A stretch of DNA of 64,000 nucleotides, from assembly GCA_965235635.1 (NCBI GenBank), contig CBDDYR010000001.1:186001-250000 (forward strand), given 5' to 3'. Positions 55,696 to 64,000 of this stretch are shown in pieces. Every line of letters starts with the position of its first letter. Position 1 is the stretch's first letter. This DNA comes from Fontibacterium meridianamericanum (GTDB taxonomy: Bacteria > Pseudomonadota > Alphaproteobacteria > Pelagibacterales > Pelagibacteraceae). The notes below the pieces were generated by a model, which was not told the origin of the DNA, made no database searches, and worked only from the letters and a program-made list of their open reading frames with translations. Both the position numbers and the translations under genes were made by a program.

Positions 55696-56156
55696 TTACT
55701 TAATAGTTCTTTTAATAACGCTCCAGCTTTAGAAAAATCTATACTCCCAGAATATTTGGACTTTAAAATTCCCATTGCTTTACCCATATCCTTGATTGAA
55801 GTTGCTCCTGAGTCTTTAATTGCATTTTCACAAGCTTTTTTAGTTTCATTATCGTCTAATTGCTTTGGTAAAAATTCTTGAATAATACTTATTTCTTTAT
55901 CTTCTTTTTCTGCCAAATCATTTCTCGATGCCTTTTTATAAATCTCTAATGACTCTCTTCTTTGTTTTAACATCTTATTTAGAACTGCAATCACATCCTC
56001 ATCTTTGATTGAAGTATCTTTTATTCCGCTTCCTCGCTTTTCAATTTCTTTATCTTTCAATGCAGAAACGATGAGTCTTAAAGTAAGAACCTTATCTTTA
56101 TATTGTTTAAGCGCTGATTCTTTTAATTGAGCGTTTATCTTATCTAATAAATTCAT
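55692..56156 (-). CDS. yqeY: GatB/YqeY domain protein
   Basis: Small protein of 154 aa homologous to the tail domain of GatB, the tRNA-dependent amidotransferase subunit. It opens with LLDKINAQLKESALKQYKD and has the conserved RESLEIYKKASRNDLAEKE and FLPKQLDDNE stretches. The biochemical role of free-standing YqeY is not established. It is the first gene of the yqeY-dnaG-rpoD unit and is divergent from carA, a frequent arrangement in alphaproteobacteria. Confidence 0.92.
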   Translation of the reverse strand: MNLLDKINAQLKESALKQYKDKVLTLRLIVSALKDKEIEKRGSGIKDTSIKDEDVIAVLNKMLKQRRESLEIYKKASRNDLAEKEDKEISIIQEFLPKQLDDNETKKACENAIKDSGATSIKDMGKAMGILKSKYSGSIDFSKAGALLKELLSK

Positions 56157-56214
56157 AACTTTTAAATTACTCTAAATAATCCAATTGCTCAAAAGAAAAT
56201 ATTACCAACTTGAC

Positions 56215-56244
56215 TGGCGATTAACTTTTTCATAATGTTCGCCA
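56215..56244. repeat. Inverted repeat in the yqeY/carA divergent gap
   Basis: TGGCGA (56215-56220) and TCGCCA (56239-56244) are separated by 18 bases, 36 bases before the carA start. The GC content stands out from the surroundings. It could be an operator or a hairpin for carA; no known regulator site is recognised. Confidence 0.4.
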
Positions 56245-56279
56245 ACTTTTAAATAACTTAAAAGCTCTTAACTCATGGG

Positions 56280-57479
56280 TTGTATTTGTCTAAAGAAACT
56301 AATTTAGAAAATAAATACAAAATAAAAAATTCTATTAATCCTAATGCTATTTTAATTCTTGAAGATGGTGAAGAATTCCATGGATTTGGAATTGGTGCTT
56401 ACGGAATTTCTTCCGGAGAAATATGTTTTAATACTTCAATTACCGGTTACCAGGAAATACTAACTGATCCTTCTTACTCTGGGCAAATTATAAATTTTAC
56501 TTTCCCTCATATCGGTAATGTGGGCGCTAACAATGAAGATTTAGAGGGGGAAAAAACTTGGGTTAAAGGTGCAATATTTAGTGCTGAAGTATCGCATTCA
56601 TCAAATTACAGAGCTTTAGAAAATTTAGATCAATGGTTAAAAAAAAATAACATTACCGCAATTTATGGAATTGATACTAGAAAACTTACCTTAAAAATAA
56701 GAAAATTTGGACCCAAAAAAGCAACTATAGCTTTTAAAACGAGCGAAAAGCATAATGTCAAAGAACTATTAGAGATTACAAAAAAATTACCAAGTTTAGA
56801 AAATTTAGATCTTACTAGAGAAGTTACTTGCAAAAAATCTTATCAATGGATTGGTAATAAATTGTGGAAAGCTAAAGGATACGAAGTTCAAAAGAATAAT
56901 AAATATAATATAGTCGCAATTGATTACGGTATTAAAACTAATATTTTAAGAAATTTCTCTGAACTTGGATGCAAAGTAACTGTTGTTCCCTCAACAACTG
57001 CTGCTAAGGATATACTTAATTTAAAACCCGATGGCGTTTTTTTATCTAATGGACCTGGAGATCCAGACCTTACTGGGAAATATGCGATCAGAACAATTCA
57101 AGAAATAATATCCTCAAATGTTCCAGTATTTGGAATATGTTTAGGTCATCAATTGCTAGCTTTAAGTCTTGGTGCAAAAACAAAACGAATGCATCAAGGC
57201 CATAGAGGAGCAAACCATCCTGTTAAAAATTTAACAAATAATAAAGTAGAAATTACAAGTCAAAATCATGGTTTTGAAGTTACAAAAGATAGCCTGCCTA
57301 AAGATGTTGAAATTACTCATGTGTCTCTTTTTGATAGTTCTATTGAAGGTATAAAATCAAAAATTAAACCAGTATTTTCAGTTCAATATCATCCGGAAGC
57401 ATCTCCTGGTCCACATGATAGCAATTATCTTTTTAAAGATTTTATAAATTTAATAGAGAAAAAAAAAATTAATGCCTAA
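56280..57479 (+). CDS. carA: Carbamoyl-phosphate synthase small chain
   Basis: Glutaminase subunit that supplies ammonia to CarB for carbamoyl phosphate, used in arginine and pyrimidine synthesis. 399 aa. N-terminal domain with FGIGAYGISSGEICFNTSITGYQE; class I glutamine amidotransferase domain with the nucleophile cysteine in FGICLGHQ and the His/Glu pair in YHPEASPGPHD. No in-frame ATG lies near the expected start, so I place it at the TTG at 56280; the TTG at 56286 is an alternative. carB overlaps by 8 bases. The 120-base gap to yqeY holds a TGGCGA/TCGCCA inverted repeat (56215-56244). Confidence 0.94.
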   Translation: MYLSKETNLENKYKIKNSINPNAILILEDGEEFHGFGIGAYGISSGEICFNTSITGYQEILTDPSYSGQIINFTFPHIGNVGANNEDLEGEKTWVKGAIFSAEVSHSSNYRALENLDQWLKKNNITAIYGIDTRKLTLKIRKFGPKKATIAFKTSEKHNVKELLEITKKLPSLENLDLTREVTCKKSYQWIGNKLWKAKGYEVQKNNKYNIVAIDYGIKTNILRNFSELGCKVTVVPSTTAAKDILNLKPDGVFLSNGPGDPDLTGKYAIRTIQEIISSNVPVFGICLGHQLLALSLGAKTKRMHQGHRGANHPVKNLTNNKVEITSQNHGFEVTKDSLPKDVEITHVSLFDSSIEGIKSKIKPVFSVQYHPEASPGPHDSNYLFKDFINLIEKKKINA

Positions 57480-60400
57480 AAGAAACGATATAAAATCAAT
57501 TTTAGTAATTGGAGCAGGACCTATTATTATTGGTCAGGCATGTGAATTTGATTACTCTGGAACTCAGGCATGCAAAGCACTAAGGTCTGATGGGTATAGA
57601 ATTATTTTAATTAATTCAAATCCAGCAACAATTATGACCGACCCTGATGTTGCTGATAAAACTTATATTGAACCTATTACCACTGAAATTATAGAAGAGA
57701 TTATTAAAAAAGAAAAACCTGATGCAATACTGCCAACCATGGGCGGTCAAACTGCACTTAATGCTGCAATGGCACTTAAGAAGGATGGAATTTTAAAAAA
57801 ATATAATATTGAATTAATAGGCGCCAATTCTGAAGCTATAGAAAATGCTGAGGACAGAGAAAAATTTAAAAAAAATATGACAGAGATTGGTCTGGAATGT
57901 GCAAAATCTACAATTTGTAGATCAATTGAAGATGCAAAGAAAAGTTTAAAATCAATTGGACTGCCGGCAATTATCAGACCTTCTTTCACACTTGGCGGTT
58001 CAGGTGGCGGGATTGCTTATACTGAAGAGGAATACTTGAAAATTATAGCAAATGGTCTCGATCTTTCTCCAACAAAAGAAGTTTTAATAGAAGAATCTCT
58101 TTTGGGATGGAAAGAATTTGAAATGGAAGTAGTGAGAGATAAAAATGATAACTGCATCATTATTTGCTCTATCGAAAACGTTGATCCAATGGGAATTCAT
58201 ACGGGTGACTCTATTACTGTAGCTCCAGCATTAACTTTGACTGATAAAGAATATCAGATCATGAGAGATGCTTCTTTTAAATGTATTAGAAAAATAGGAG
58301 TTGAAACTGGAGGTTCTAATGTTCAATTCGCAATCAATCCGAAGAATGGAAGAATGATTATTATTGAGATGAATCCAAGAGTCTCTAGATCCTCTGCATT
58401 AGCTTCAAAAGCAACAGGATTTCCAATAGCAAAAGTAGCTGCAAAACTTGCTGTTGGTTATACTTTAGATGAATTAAAGAATGAAATCACAGGCACAACT
58501 CCTGCATCATTCGAACCTACTATTGATTATGTAGTAACAAAAATTCCAAGATTTGCATTTGAAAAATTCAAAAATACCGAGGCAATACTAGGAACAGCCA
58601 TGAAGTCTGTGGGTGAAGTAATGTCTATTGGTGGTAACTTTAAAGAGTCCGTTCAGAAAGCATTAGGTTCATTAGAGATTGGACTTGATGGATTTGATCA
58701 AAATGAAAAAATAAATATGCAAGATTTAAAGAAGAAACTGACAGAGAGAACTCCTCAAAAAATACTTTATGTGGCTGAAGCCTTTAGACAAAATCTAAAA
58801 CTAGATGAAATCTATGAAATGACAAAAATAGATAAATGGTTTTTAGAACAGATACAGGAACTGGTTATTGTGGAAACTCAAATTAAAGATGAAGATGTTT
58901 TAAATAATAAAGAAAAACTTCAATATATTAAATCAATAGGTTTTTCAGATAAAAAAATTGCAAAGATTTTAAAAATAAAAAGTAATGAAGTTAGATCTGC
59001 TAGGAATAAATTTAAAATTCACCCTCTATATAAAAAAATTGATACTTGCGCTGGAGAATTTGATTCTAAAACTCCCTATATGTATTCCACTTATGGAAGT
59101 AATGATCTAAGTGCCTGCGAGTCTGAGCCAACAAATAAAAAAAAGGTCATTATTTTAGGTAGTGGGCCCAATAGAATAGGACAAGGAGTAGAGTTTGATT
59201 ATTGCTGTTGTCAAGCAAGTTACGCATTAAAAGAAATTAATTATGAAACCATAATGATTAACTGTAATCCAGAAACAGTTTCAACAGATTATGATACGAG
59301 TGATAGATTGTATTTTGAGCCTTTGACTGAAGAACATGTAATTGAAATTATTAATAAAGAAAAAAGTAACGGTTCTCTTTTTGGAGTTATAGTTCAATTT
59401 GGAGGTCAAACTCCATTAAAGCTCGCAAAATTTATACATGAAAATAATATTCCAATCTTAGGCACACAACTTGAGTCTATTGATCTTGCCGAAGATAGAG
59501 AAAAATTTAAAAATTTTGTAATCAAAGAAAATTTACTTCAGGCAGAAAGTGGACTTGCAAGATCAGAGACTGAAGCGCTTGAAATTGCAAAAAAAATAAA
59601 TTTCCCAATAGTCATTAGACCTTCTTACGTTTTAGGGGGTAGAGCTATGGAAATTGTATATGATGAAGATCATCTTAAAAAATATATAAAAGAAGCAGTT
59701 AAAGTTTCAGGAAATGATCCTGTTCTAATAGACAAGTTCATTAACGATGCAATTGAAGTAGATGTCGATGCGATTTGTGATGGCAAAGATGTTTTTATCG
59801 CAGGGATAATGGAACATATTGAAGAGGCAGGAATTCATTCTGGGGACTCCGCATGTTGCATTCCTCCATATTCATTAAAACAAAATATTATTGAGGAAAT
59901 ATCAAAACAAACAAAGAAAATTGCCTTTGGATTAAAAGTATTGGGACTGTTAAATATTCAATTTGCTGTAAAAGATGATCAAGTTTATGTCTTAGAAGTA
60001 AATCCAAGAGCAAGCAGAACTGTCCCATTTGTGGCGAAAGCTATAGGTGTTCCTGTTGCAAAAGTTGCAACAAAAATAATGTCTGGATTAAAACTAAAAG
60101 ATCTTAATTTAAATAAAAAAAATCATAAATTATATTCTGTTAAAGAGGCTGTATTTCCATTTAACAAATTTCCAAATGTGGACACCCTGTTAGGACCTGA
60201 GATGAAATCAACGGGAGAAGTTATGGGAATTGATAAATCATTTGGTCTTGCTTTTGCAAAAAGTCAATTTGCAACTGGAAATAAAATTCCAAAATCTGGT
60301 GTTGCTTTCTTATCCGTAAAAAAAGATGACAGAAAACATATTCTTAAAATCGCACAAGAACTAAAAAAAACAGGATTTGATATACTTGGAACTTCCGGAA

Positions 60401-60687
60401 CTTCAGATTTTTTGAATTCATCAGGTGTTGAATGTAAAAAAATAAATAAAGTAATGGAAGGAAAGCCTCATATTGAAGATTCCCTTAATGAAAAGAAAGT
60501 TTCTTTAGTCATTAATACATCTCAAGGTAAACAATCTATAAAAGATTCTTTTTCTCTTAGAAGAGCGGCGCTTACAAGTGGCACTCCTTATTACACAACC
60601 ATAGCTGGAGCTAATGCAATTACTGAAGCTATTAAATCCTTAAAAAATTCTAAATTTGAAGTTCTGGCTTTGCAGGATATAAACTAA
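57472..60687 (+). CDS. carB: Carbamoyl-phosphate synthase large chain
   Basis: Synthetase subunit making carbamoyl phosphate from bicarbonate, ammonia and two ATP. 1071 aa with the duplicated layout: two ATP-grasp halves (VIGAGPIIIGQACEFDYSG near residue 11; VIILGSGPNRIGQGVEFDYC near 559), an oligomerisation domain between and after, and a C-terminal MGS-like allosteric domain (FLSVKKDDRKHI ... LGTSGTSDFL, TTIAGANAITEAI). All key glycine-rich loops are intact. Ends 4 bases inside the convergent oxygenase-like gene. Confidence 0.97.
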   Translation: MPKRNDIKSILVIGAGPIIIGQACEFDYSGTQACKALRSDGYRIILINSNPATIMTDPDVADKTYIEPITTEIIEEIIKKEKPDAILPTMGGQTALNAAMALKKDGILKKYNIELIGANSEAIENAEDREKFKKNMTEIGLECAKSTICRSIEDAKKSLKSIGLPAIIRPSFTLGGSGGGIAYTEEEYLKIIANGLDLSPTKEVLIEESLLGWKEFEMEVVRDKNDNCIIICSIENVDPMGIHTGDSITVAPALTLTDKEYQIMRDASFKCIRKIGVETGGSNVQFAINPKNGRMIIIEMNPRVSRSSALASKATGFPIAKVAAKLAVGYTLDELKNEITGTTPASFEPTIDYVVTKIPRFAFEKFKNTEAILGTAMKSVGEVMSIGGNFKESVQKALGSLEIGLDGFDQNEKINMQDLKKKLTERTPQKILYVAEAFRQNLKLDEIYEMTKIDKWFLEQIQELVIVETQIKDEDVLNNKEKLQYIKSIGFSDKKIAKILKIKSNEVRSARNKFKIHPLYKKIDTCAGEFDSKTPYMYSTYGSNDLSACESEPTNKKKVIILGSGPNRIGQGVEFDYCCCQASYALKEINYETIMINCNPETVSTDYDTSDRLYFEPLTEEHVIEIINKEKSNGSLFGVIVQFGGQTPLKLAKFIHENNIPILGTQLESIDLAEDREKFKNFVIKENLLQAESGLARSETEALEIAKKINFPIVIRPSYVLGGRAMEIVYDEDHLKKYIKEAVKVSGNDPVLIDKFINDAIEVDVDAICDGKDVFIAGIMEHIEEAGIHSGDSACCIPPYSLKQNIIEEISKQTKKIAFGLKVLGLLNIQFAVKDDQVYVLEVNPRASRTVPFVAKAIGVPVAKVATKIMSGLKLKDLNLNKKNHKLYSVKEAVFPFNKFPNVDTLLGPEMKSTGEVMGIDKSFGLAFAKSQFATGNKIPKSGVAFLSVKKDDRKHILKIAQELKKTGFDILGTSGTSDFLNSSGVECKKINKVMEGKPHIEDSLNEKKVSLVINTSQGKQSIKDSFSLRRAALTSGTPYYTTIAGANAITEAIKSLKNSKFEVLALQDIN

Positions 60688-61340
60688 TTAACTTTCCAAT
60701 CAGTTTCAAAAGTTACATAATTTACTTGTAAACATCTTCTGTCTCTTTTGATTTTTTTTTTTTCGAGTCCATGCCAAGTATCGGGACCACTTGTAAAAAC
60801 ATAACCATAATTATTTTTATAAGGCACAGTTTTTACTAATTTTAGATTCTTGTCATAAAAATCCGTACCCAACTCTTCAGACTCATAATTATCTGGATTG
60901 GCAAACAACAAACATGACATCAATTTTTCCTTAATATCGCAATGAGGTTTAAGCCAAAATCCAACTCTATCAGCAATAATTTCAACTCGCACATATGCTC
61001 TGCTTAAATCTTTTTTTATTTTTGAACCAATATATTTTGCTGTCTCTAACTTACATAATTCATCAATAAATTTTTTTAATTGAGGGTAGTCTTTGTAATT
61101 ATCTTTAGTAACAAATTCTCTAATCTTCCCTGCTTTACCGCCAGTAGGATCTCCTGCTCTATATGCTCCTGCACCCCCATCCACTGCCCTAGTACCATCA
61201 AAATCAATTTTTACTTCAGGGACTTTAGCCTCGCAAATTTCTTTTATTTGTTGATTTGTTAAAGGCTCGGTTAACTCCCAATGATCAAATGGATAACTTG
61301 AATAAACCGAATTAGTCTGGAATGATTTTAAAAAACTCAT
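60684..61340 (-). CDS. 2-oxoglutarate/Fe(II) oxygenase-like protein
   Basis: Unnamed protein, 218 aa, soluble, with no signal peptide. It shows the double-stranded beta-helix metal pattern: H133-x-D135 (KPHCDI), H190 (DTWHGLE) and R201/R202 as 2-oxoglutarate-binding candidates (RDRRCLQVNYVT). So it is probably an oxygenase of the prolyl-hydroxylase-like group; the substrate is unknown. Its start overlaps the stop of the ELM1-family gene by 4 bases, so the two are made from one message and may act on the same material. Confidence 0.7.
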   Translation of the reverse strand: MSFLKSFQTNSVYSSYPFDHWELTEPLTNQQIKEICEAKVPEVKIDFDGTRAVDGGAGAYRAGDPTGGKAGKIREFVTKDNYKDYPQLKKFIDELCKLETAKYIGSKIKKDLSRAYVRVEIIADRVGFWLKPHCDIKEKLMSCLLFANPDNYESEELGTDFYDKNLKLVKTVPYKNNYGYVFTSGPDTWHGLEKKKIKRDRRCLQVNYVTFETDWKVN

Positions 61341-62290
61341 TGAATTTTATTAAACCTTTCTTTTATTATTGTTGCAATCCGATTTGTCTCATCAAGCACA
61401 GGGTAATTCCAATAATCTATATTTTCTCCTAGAAATCTAATAATTCCTTTTGCTTTAAAACTATTAAGAAAATATTCAAATCTAGAATTTCTTCTCTTTG
61501 CCTTCATTTTAGCTGCAAATATTGGCTTTTGTGTGATCGCACACTCTGAAATCATTGAAGTAGAGTCGCAAGTTACAATAATTATTTTTGATAATTTAAG
61601 AGCTGATAAATAAAATTCTTTACTTACAAAATCAATAATAACTGCTGAATTTAAAAAAAACTTTTTAGCAAAATCAATAATATTCTCAGGAGTTCTTCTT
61701 GATCTAATGATAATTAATTTAAAACCTTTATTTAAAAAATTATCTTTTATGGATAAAAAAATATTTCCAAGATCAATTTCATTGAAATCATAATATCTAT
61801 TAGGCCCACCTAAAATTAAAGAAACAATTTTATCTTTTTCAGATAAGTTATATTTTGAAAAAAAATTGCTACTATTATCAATCTCTTCTTTAGTAATATA
61901 ATGAAGAGCCCCAAATGTACTTAGTACATTACTGCCTTTTATTTGATCATGCTCTGGGGCAACAATTAAATCAAAATTTGAAAAATTAACTTTAGGGTTT
62001 TGAATATGAATATTAAATAAATTTTTATTATTTTTTTTTAAAAATAAAGAAGAAATAATACTATTTTTACCACATGAAATTAGAACTTGATTTTCTATTA
62101 GATCAGGAATTTTTCCATCAATAACAGATTTACTAATGGGAACTAGATTTATAGGAAAGTATTTCCAAGGATTTTTTAAATTTACAAAACAATGATTAAA
62201 ATCCAACTCTAAAGCTTTCGCTAACCCTTCTACCTGGCTCACCATACCGTGAGCACCTTCGGTCAGTAATAATGCTTTAAAATATCTCAT
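61337..62290 (-). CDS. ELM1/DUF1022-family protein (GT-B-fold-like)
   Basis: Protein of 317 aa resembling the mitochondrial fission ELM1 (DUF1022) family, which has a glycosyltransferase B-like fold. Visible family parts: LLTEGAHGMVSQVEGLAKAL at the N-terminus, HIQNPKVNFSNFDLIVAPEHD in the middle, SLILGGPNRYYDF, then TCDSTSMISECAITQKPIF near the nucleotide-sugar site, and a C-terminal RF.YF motif. Bacterial members are often linked to envelope or lipopolysaccharide sugar transfer; the actual substrate is not known. Divergent from trxB by 47 bases. Confidence 0.82.
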   Translation of the reverse strand: MRYFKALLLTEGAHGMVSQVEGLAKALELDFNHCFVNLKNPWKYFPINLVPISKSVIDGKIPDLIENQVLISCGKNSIISSLFLKKNNKNLFNIHIQNPKVNFSNFDLIVAPEHDQIKGSNVLSTFGALHYITKEEIDNSSNFFSKYNLSEKDKIVSLILGGPNRYYDFNEIDLGNIFLSIKDNFLNKGFKLIIIRSRRTPENIIDFAKKFFLNSAVIIDFVSKEFYLSALKLSKIIIVTCDSTSMISECAITQKPIFAAKMKAKRRNSRFEYFLNSFKAKGIIRFLGENIDYWNYPVLDETNRIATIIKERFNKIQ

Positions 62291-62337
62291 TGTTTAAAAT
62301 GATAATTAATTATAAGTATTATTAATTAAAATCTACA

Positions 62338-63279
62338 ATGAATGTCGATAAGGTAAATAAAGTAATTATTATTGGATCTGGTCCTGCAGGATATACGGCA
62401 GCAATTTATGCTGCACGAGCAATGCTTGAACCGGTTCTTATTGCTGGTTCGCAGCCAGGCGGTCAATTAACAATCACTACTGATGTTGAAAATTTTCCTG
62501 GATTTGCTGATGTAATACAAGGTCCTTGGTTAATGGAGCAAATGAAAGAACAAGCATTAAAGGTTGGTACAAAATTTATAGAAGATCACATTTCTACAGT
62601 TAACTTTAATAAAAAACCTTTTGAAATAATTGGAGACTCTGGAACTCATTACCTTGCCGAAAGTGTTATTATTTCAACTGGCGCACAGGCAAGGTGGCTA
62701 AATTTAGAATCTGAAGAAAAATATAAAGGATTTGGCGTTTCTGCTTGTGCAACTTGTGACGGTTTCTTTTATAAAAATAAAGATGTTGTTGTTGTAGGCG
62801 GTGGAAATTCTGCAGTTGAAGAGTCTTTATTTCTCACAAATTTTGCAAATAAAATAACACTTGTTCATAGAAAGAATGAATTAAAAGCAGAAAAATTATT
62901 GCAAAAAAAATTATTTTCTCATCCTAAAATTAATGTGATTTGGGATAGTGTTATTTCAGAAGTTGTTGGAACGGAAAATCCTAAAGGGGTAACTGCTGTT
63001 AAATTAAAAAATGTTAAAACTAACAAAGTTACAGAACTACAAACTCATGGACTTTTTGTTGCAATCGGACACGATCCTGCAACAGCATTGTTTAAAGGAC
63101 AAATTAATATGGATAGCAGCGGATATATAATAACTCAGCCAGACTCCACAAAAACTAATATCTCTGGAGTATTTGCTGCCGGAGATGTGAAAGATAAATT
63201 ATACAGACAAGCTGTTACAGCTGCGGGAATGGGCTGTATGGCTGCTCTTGAAGCTGAAAGATATTTATCTAATCACTAA
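62338..63279 (+). CDS. trxB: Thioredoxin-disulfide reductase
   Basis: NADPH-dependent FAD enzyme that keeps thioredoxin reduced. 313 aa, typical low-molecular-weight TrxB. FAD loop GSGPAG (residues 13-18), redox-active cysteines C137 and C140 (CATCDG), NADPH loop VVVGGGNSAVEE, and the C-terminal GVFAAGDVKDKLYRQAVTAAG. The start is the ATG at 62338. Converges on the aminotransferase gene with a 2-base gap. Supports MsrB, among others. Confidence 0.97.
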   Translation: MNVDKVNKVIIIGSGPAGYTAAIYAARAMLEPVLIAGSQPGGQLTITTDVENFPGFADVIQGPWLMEQMKEQALKVGTKFIEDHISTVNFNKKPFEIIGDSGTHYLAESVIISTGAQARWLNLESEEKYKGFGVSACATCDGFFYKNKDVVVVGGGNSAVEESLFLTNFANKITLVHRKNELKAEKLLQKKLFSHPKINVIWDSVISEVVGTENPKGVTAVKLKNVKTNKVTELQTHGLFVAIGHDPATALFKGQINMDSSGYIITQPDSTKTNISGVFAAGDVKDKLYRQAVTAAGMGCMAALEAERYLSNH

Positions 63280-63281
63280 GA

Positions 63282-64000
63282 CTATTTTAAGCTTTCACAA
63301 AAACTTTTAATTTTAGCTACAGCTTTTTCTAAAATCTGCATAGAAGTTGCATAAGAAATTCTAAAATAACCCTCCAATCCAAATGCTGAACCTTGAACAA
63401 TAGCAACGCCTGTTTCTTCTAATAAGTAAGTTGCAAAATCCGTATCATTTTTAATAATCTTTCCACTCGATGTTTTTTTATTCATTAATTTTTTACAATT
63501 TGGAAAAACATAAAAGGCACCTTGTGGATTAACGCAGGTTAATCCTTTAGTATTATTTAAAGCACCAACAACAAAATCTCTTCTCTTTTTAAATTCTATA
63601 GCTCTAGGATTAATAAAGCTCTGATCTCCATTAAGAGCCTCAACTGCTGCTGCCTGACTAATAGAGGATGGATTAGTTGTAGATTGAGATTGAATTTTTT
63701 GTATAGCTTTTATTAAAGTTTTTGGACCTGCGGCATAACCAATTCTCCATCCTGTCATTGCATATGCTTTGCTAACTCCATTTACGACTAGAGTTCTATC
63801 GCTCAAAGAATTGTCTATCTCTAAAATATTTACAAATTTTGAATCATTTGCACCTTTATCTTGGTAAATAATATGTTCATAAATATCATCTGTTAAAATA
63901 TTTACATGTTTATGTTTTTTTAAGACTTTTACTAACTCTGTTAATTCTAGTCTTGAATAACACATTCCAGTTGGATTTCCTGGTGAGTTTAAAATAAACC
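63282..64000 (-). CDS. aspC: Class I/II aminotransferase, aspartate aminotransferase-like (partial; 5' end outside the window)
   Basis: C-terminal part, about 239 codons, of a PLP aminotransferase in fold type I. The frame is open to the window edge, so its true start lies beyond 64000. NSPGNPTG is encoded at the edge; then DDIYEHIIY, the PLP lysine in NGVSKAYAMTGWRIGY, and the C-terminal FRISYATS with the carboxylate-binding arginine. This set matches the bacterial AspC/AAT-Ib group (aspartate or aspartate/prephenate aminotransferase). Substrate choice within the group is not certain. Confidence 0.9.
   Translation of the reverse strand, partial: FILNSPGNPTGMCYSRLELTELVKVLKKHKHVNILTDDIYEHIIYQDKGANDSKFVNILEIDNSLSDRTLVVNGVSKAYAMTGWRIGYAAGPKTLIKAIQKIQSQSTTNPSSISQAAAVEALNGDQSFINPRAIEFKKRRDFVVGALNNTKGLTCVNPQGAFYVFPNCKKLMNKKTSSGKIIKNDTDFATYLLEETGVAIVQGSAFGLEGYFRISYATSMQILEKAVAKIKSFCESLK

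Noticed and set aside
56221..56235. CtrA-like box (TTAA-N7-ATAA) before carA
   Set aside because: Not an exact TTAA-N7-TTAA, and such matches are frequent by chance at this AT content.

Overview
The window is about 64 kb of a very AT-rich, tightly packed bacterial chromosome. It is most likely from a streamlined marine alphaproteobacterium of the SAR11/Pelagibacterales or HIMB59 kind. This rests on an rnpB-mraZ-cell-wall cluster followed by lpxC-bamD-ligA, a tRNA(CAT)-rpoD-dnaG-yqeY-carA-carB block, a DnaG whose zinc ligands are mostly lost, a SAM-II riboswitch, genes overlapping by 1-15 bases, and many importers of small nitrogen compounds. The lineage is inferred from gene content and was not tested phylogenetically. 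There are no rRNA genes, CRISPR arrays, prophages or insertion sequences. No gene-free stretch exceeds about 220 bases once rnpB and the riboswitch are counted.

Layout. 1-3.0 kb: branched-chain amino acid type ABC permeases (livM partial, livH) divergent from a binding protein. 3.0-5.5 kb: the 5-oxoprolinase genes pxpA / pxpB-pxpC. 5.5-8.2 kb: aconitase. 8.2-11.7 kb: a TAXI-type TRAP transporter operon (binding protein, fused permease, DUF1850 protein). From about 6.5 to 11.7 kb the reading frames are broken by many extra single bases; removing them restores full-length conserved proteins, so I read this as a low-accuracy stretch of sequence, not gene decay. 11.9-15.2 kb: msrB, a thioesterase, a CsiD/GlaH-type oxygenase, AzlD-AzlC and a LysE-type exporter. 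15.3-19.8 kb: SAM-II riboswitch with terminator, then metF-metE-metZ. 19.8-26 kb: a ferredoxin, an SDR, fumC, an AsmA-like protein and a UvrD-type helicase. 26-27.8 kb: an Xaa-Pro aminopeptidase split by a frameshift at a run of 12 A.

27.8-49.1 kb is one long minus-strand division and cell-wall cluster. In transcription order: mraZ, ftsZ, rsmH, ftsL, ftsI, murE, murF, mraY, murD, ftsW, murG, murC, murB, ddl, ftsQ, ftsA, lpxC, bamD, ligA. It makes lipid II and the septal machinery, starts lipid A synthesis and assembles outer-membrane proteins. ftsZ is second in the cluster and not after ftsA. rnpB lies just upstream, then an AmpD-like amidase.

50.5-51.9 kb: mlaA-mlaC (outer-membrane lipid asymmetry). 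51.9-56.2 kb: a CAT-anticodon tRNA (probably Ile2), rpoD, dnaG, yqeY. 56.3-60.7 kb: carA-carB. 60.7-62.3 kb: an ELM1-family protein and a 2-oxoglutarate oxygenase-like protein. 62.3-64 kb: trxB and the 3' part of a class I aminotransferase gene that runs off the window.

The best regulatory find is upstream of metF. The ligand-binding 3' strand of the SAM-II aptamer is complementary to the loop and 3' arm of an intrinsic terminator, which gives a readable SAM-dependent attenuator for the methionine operon.
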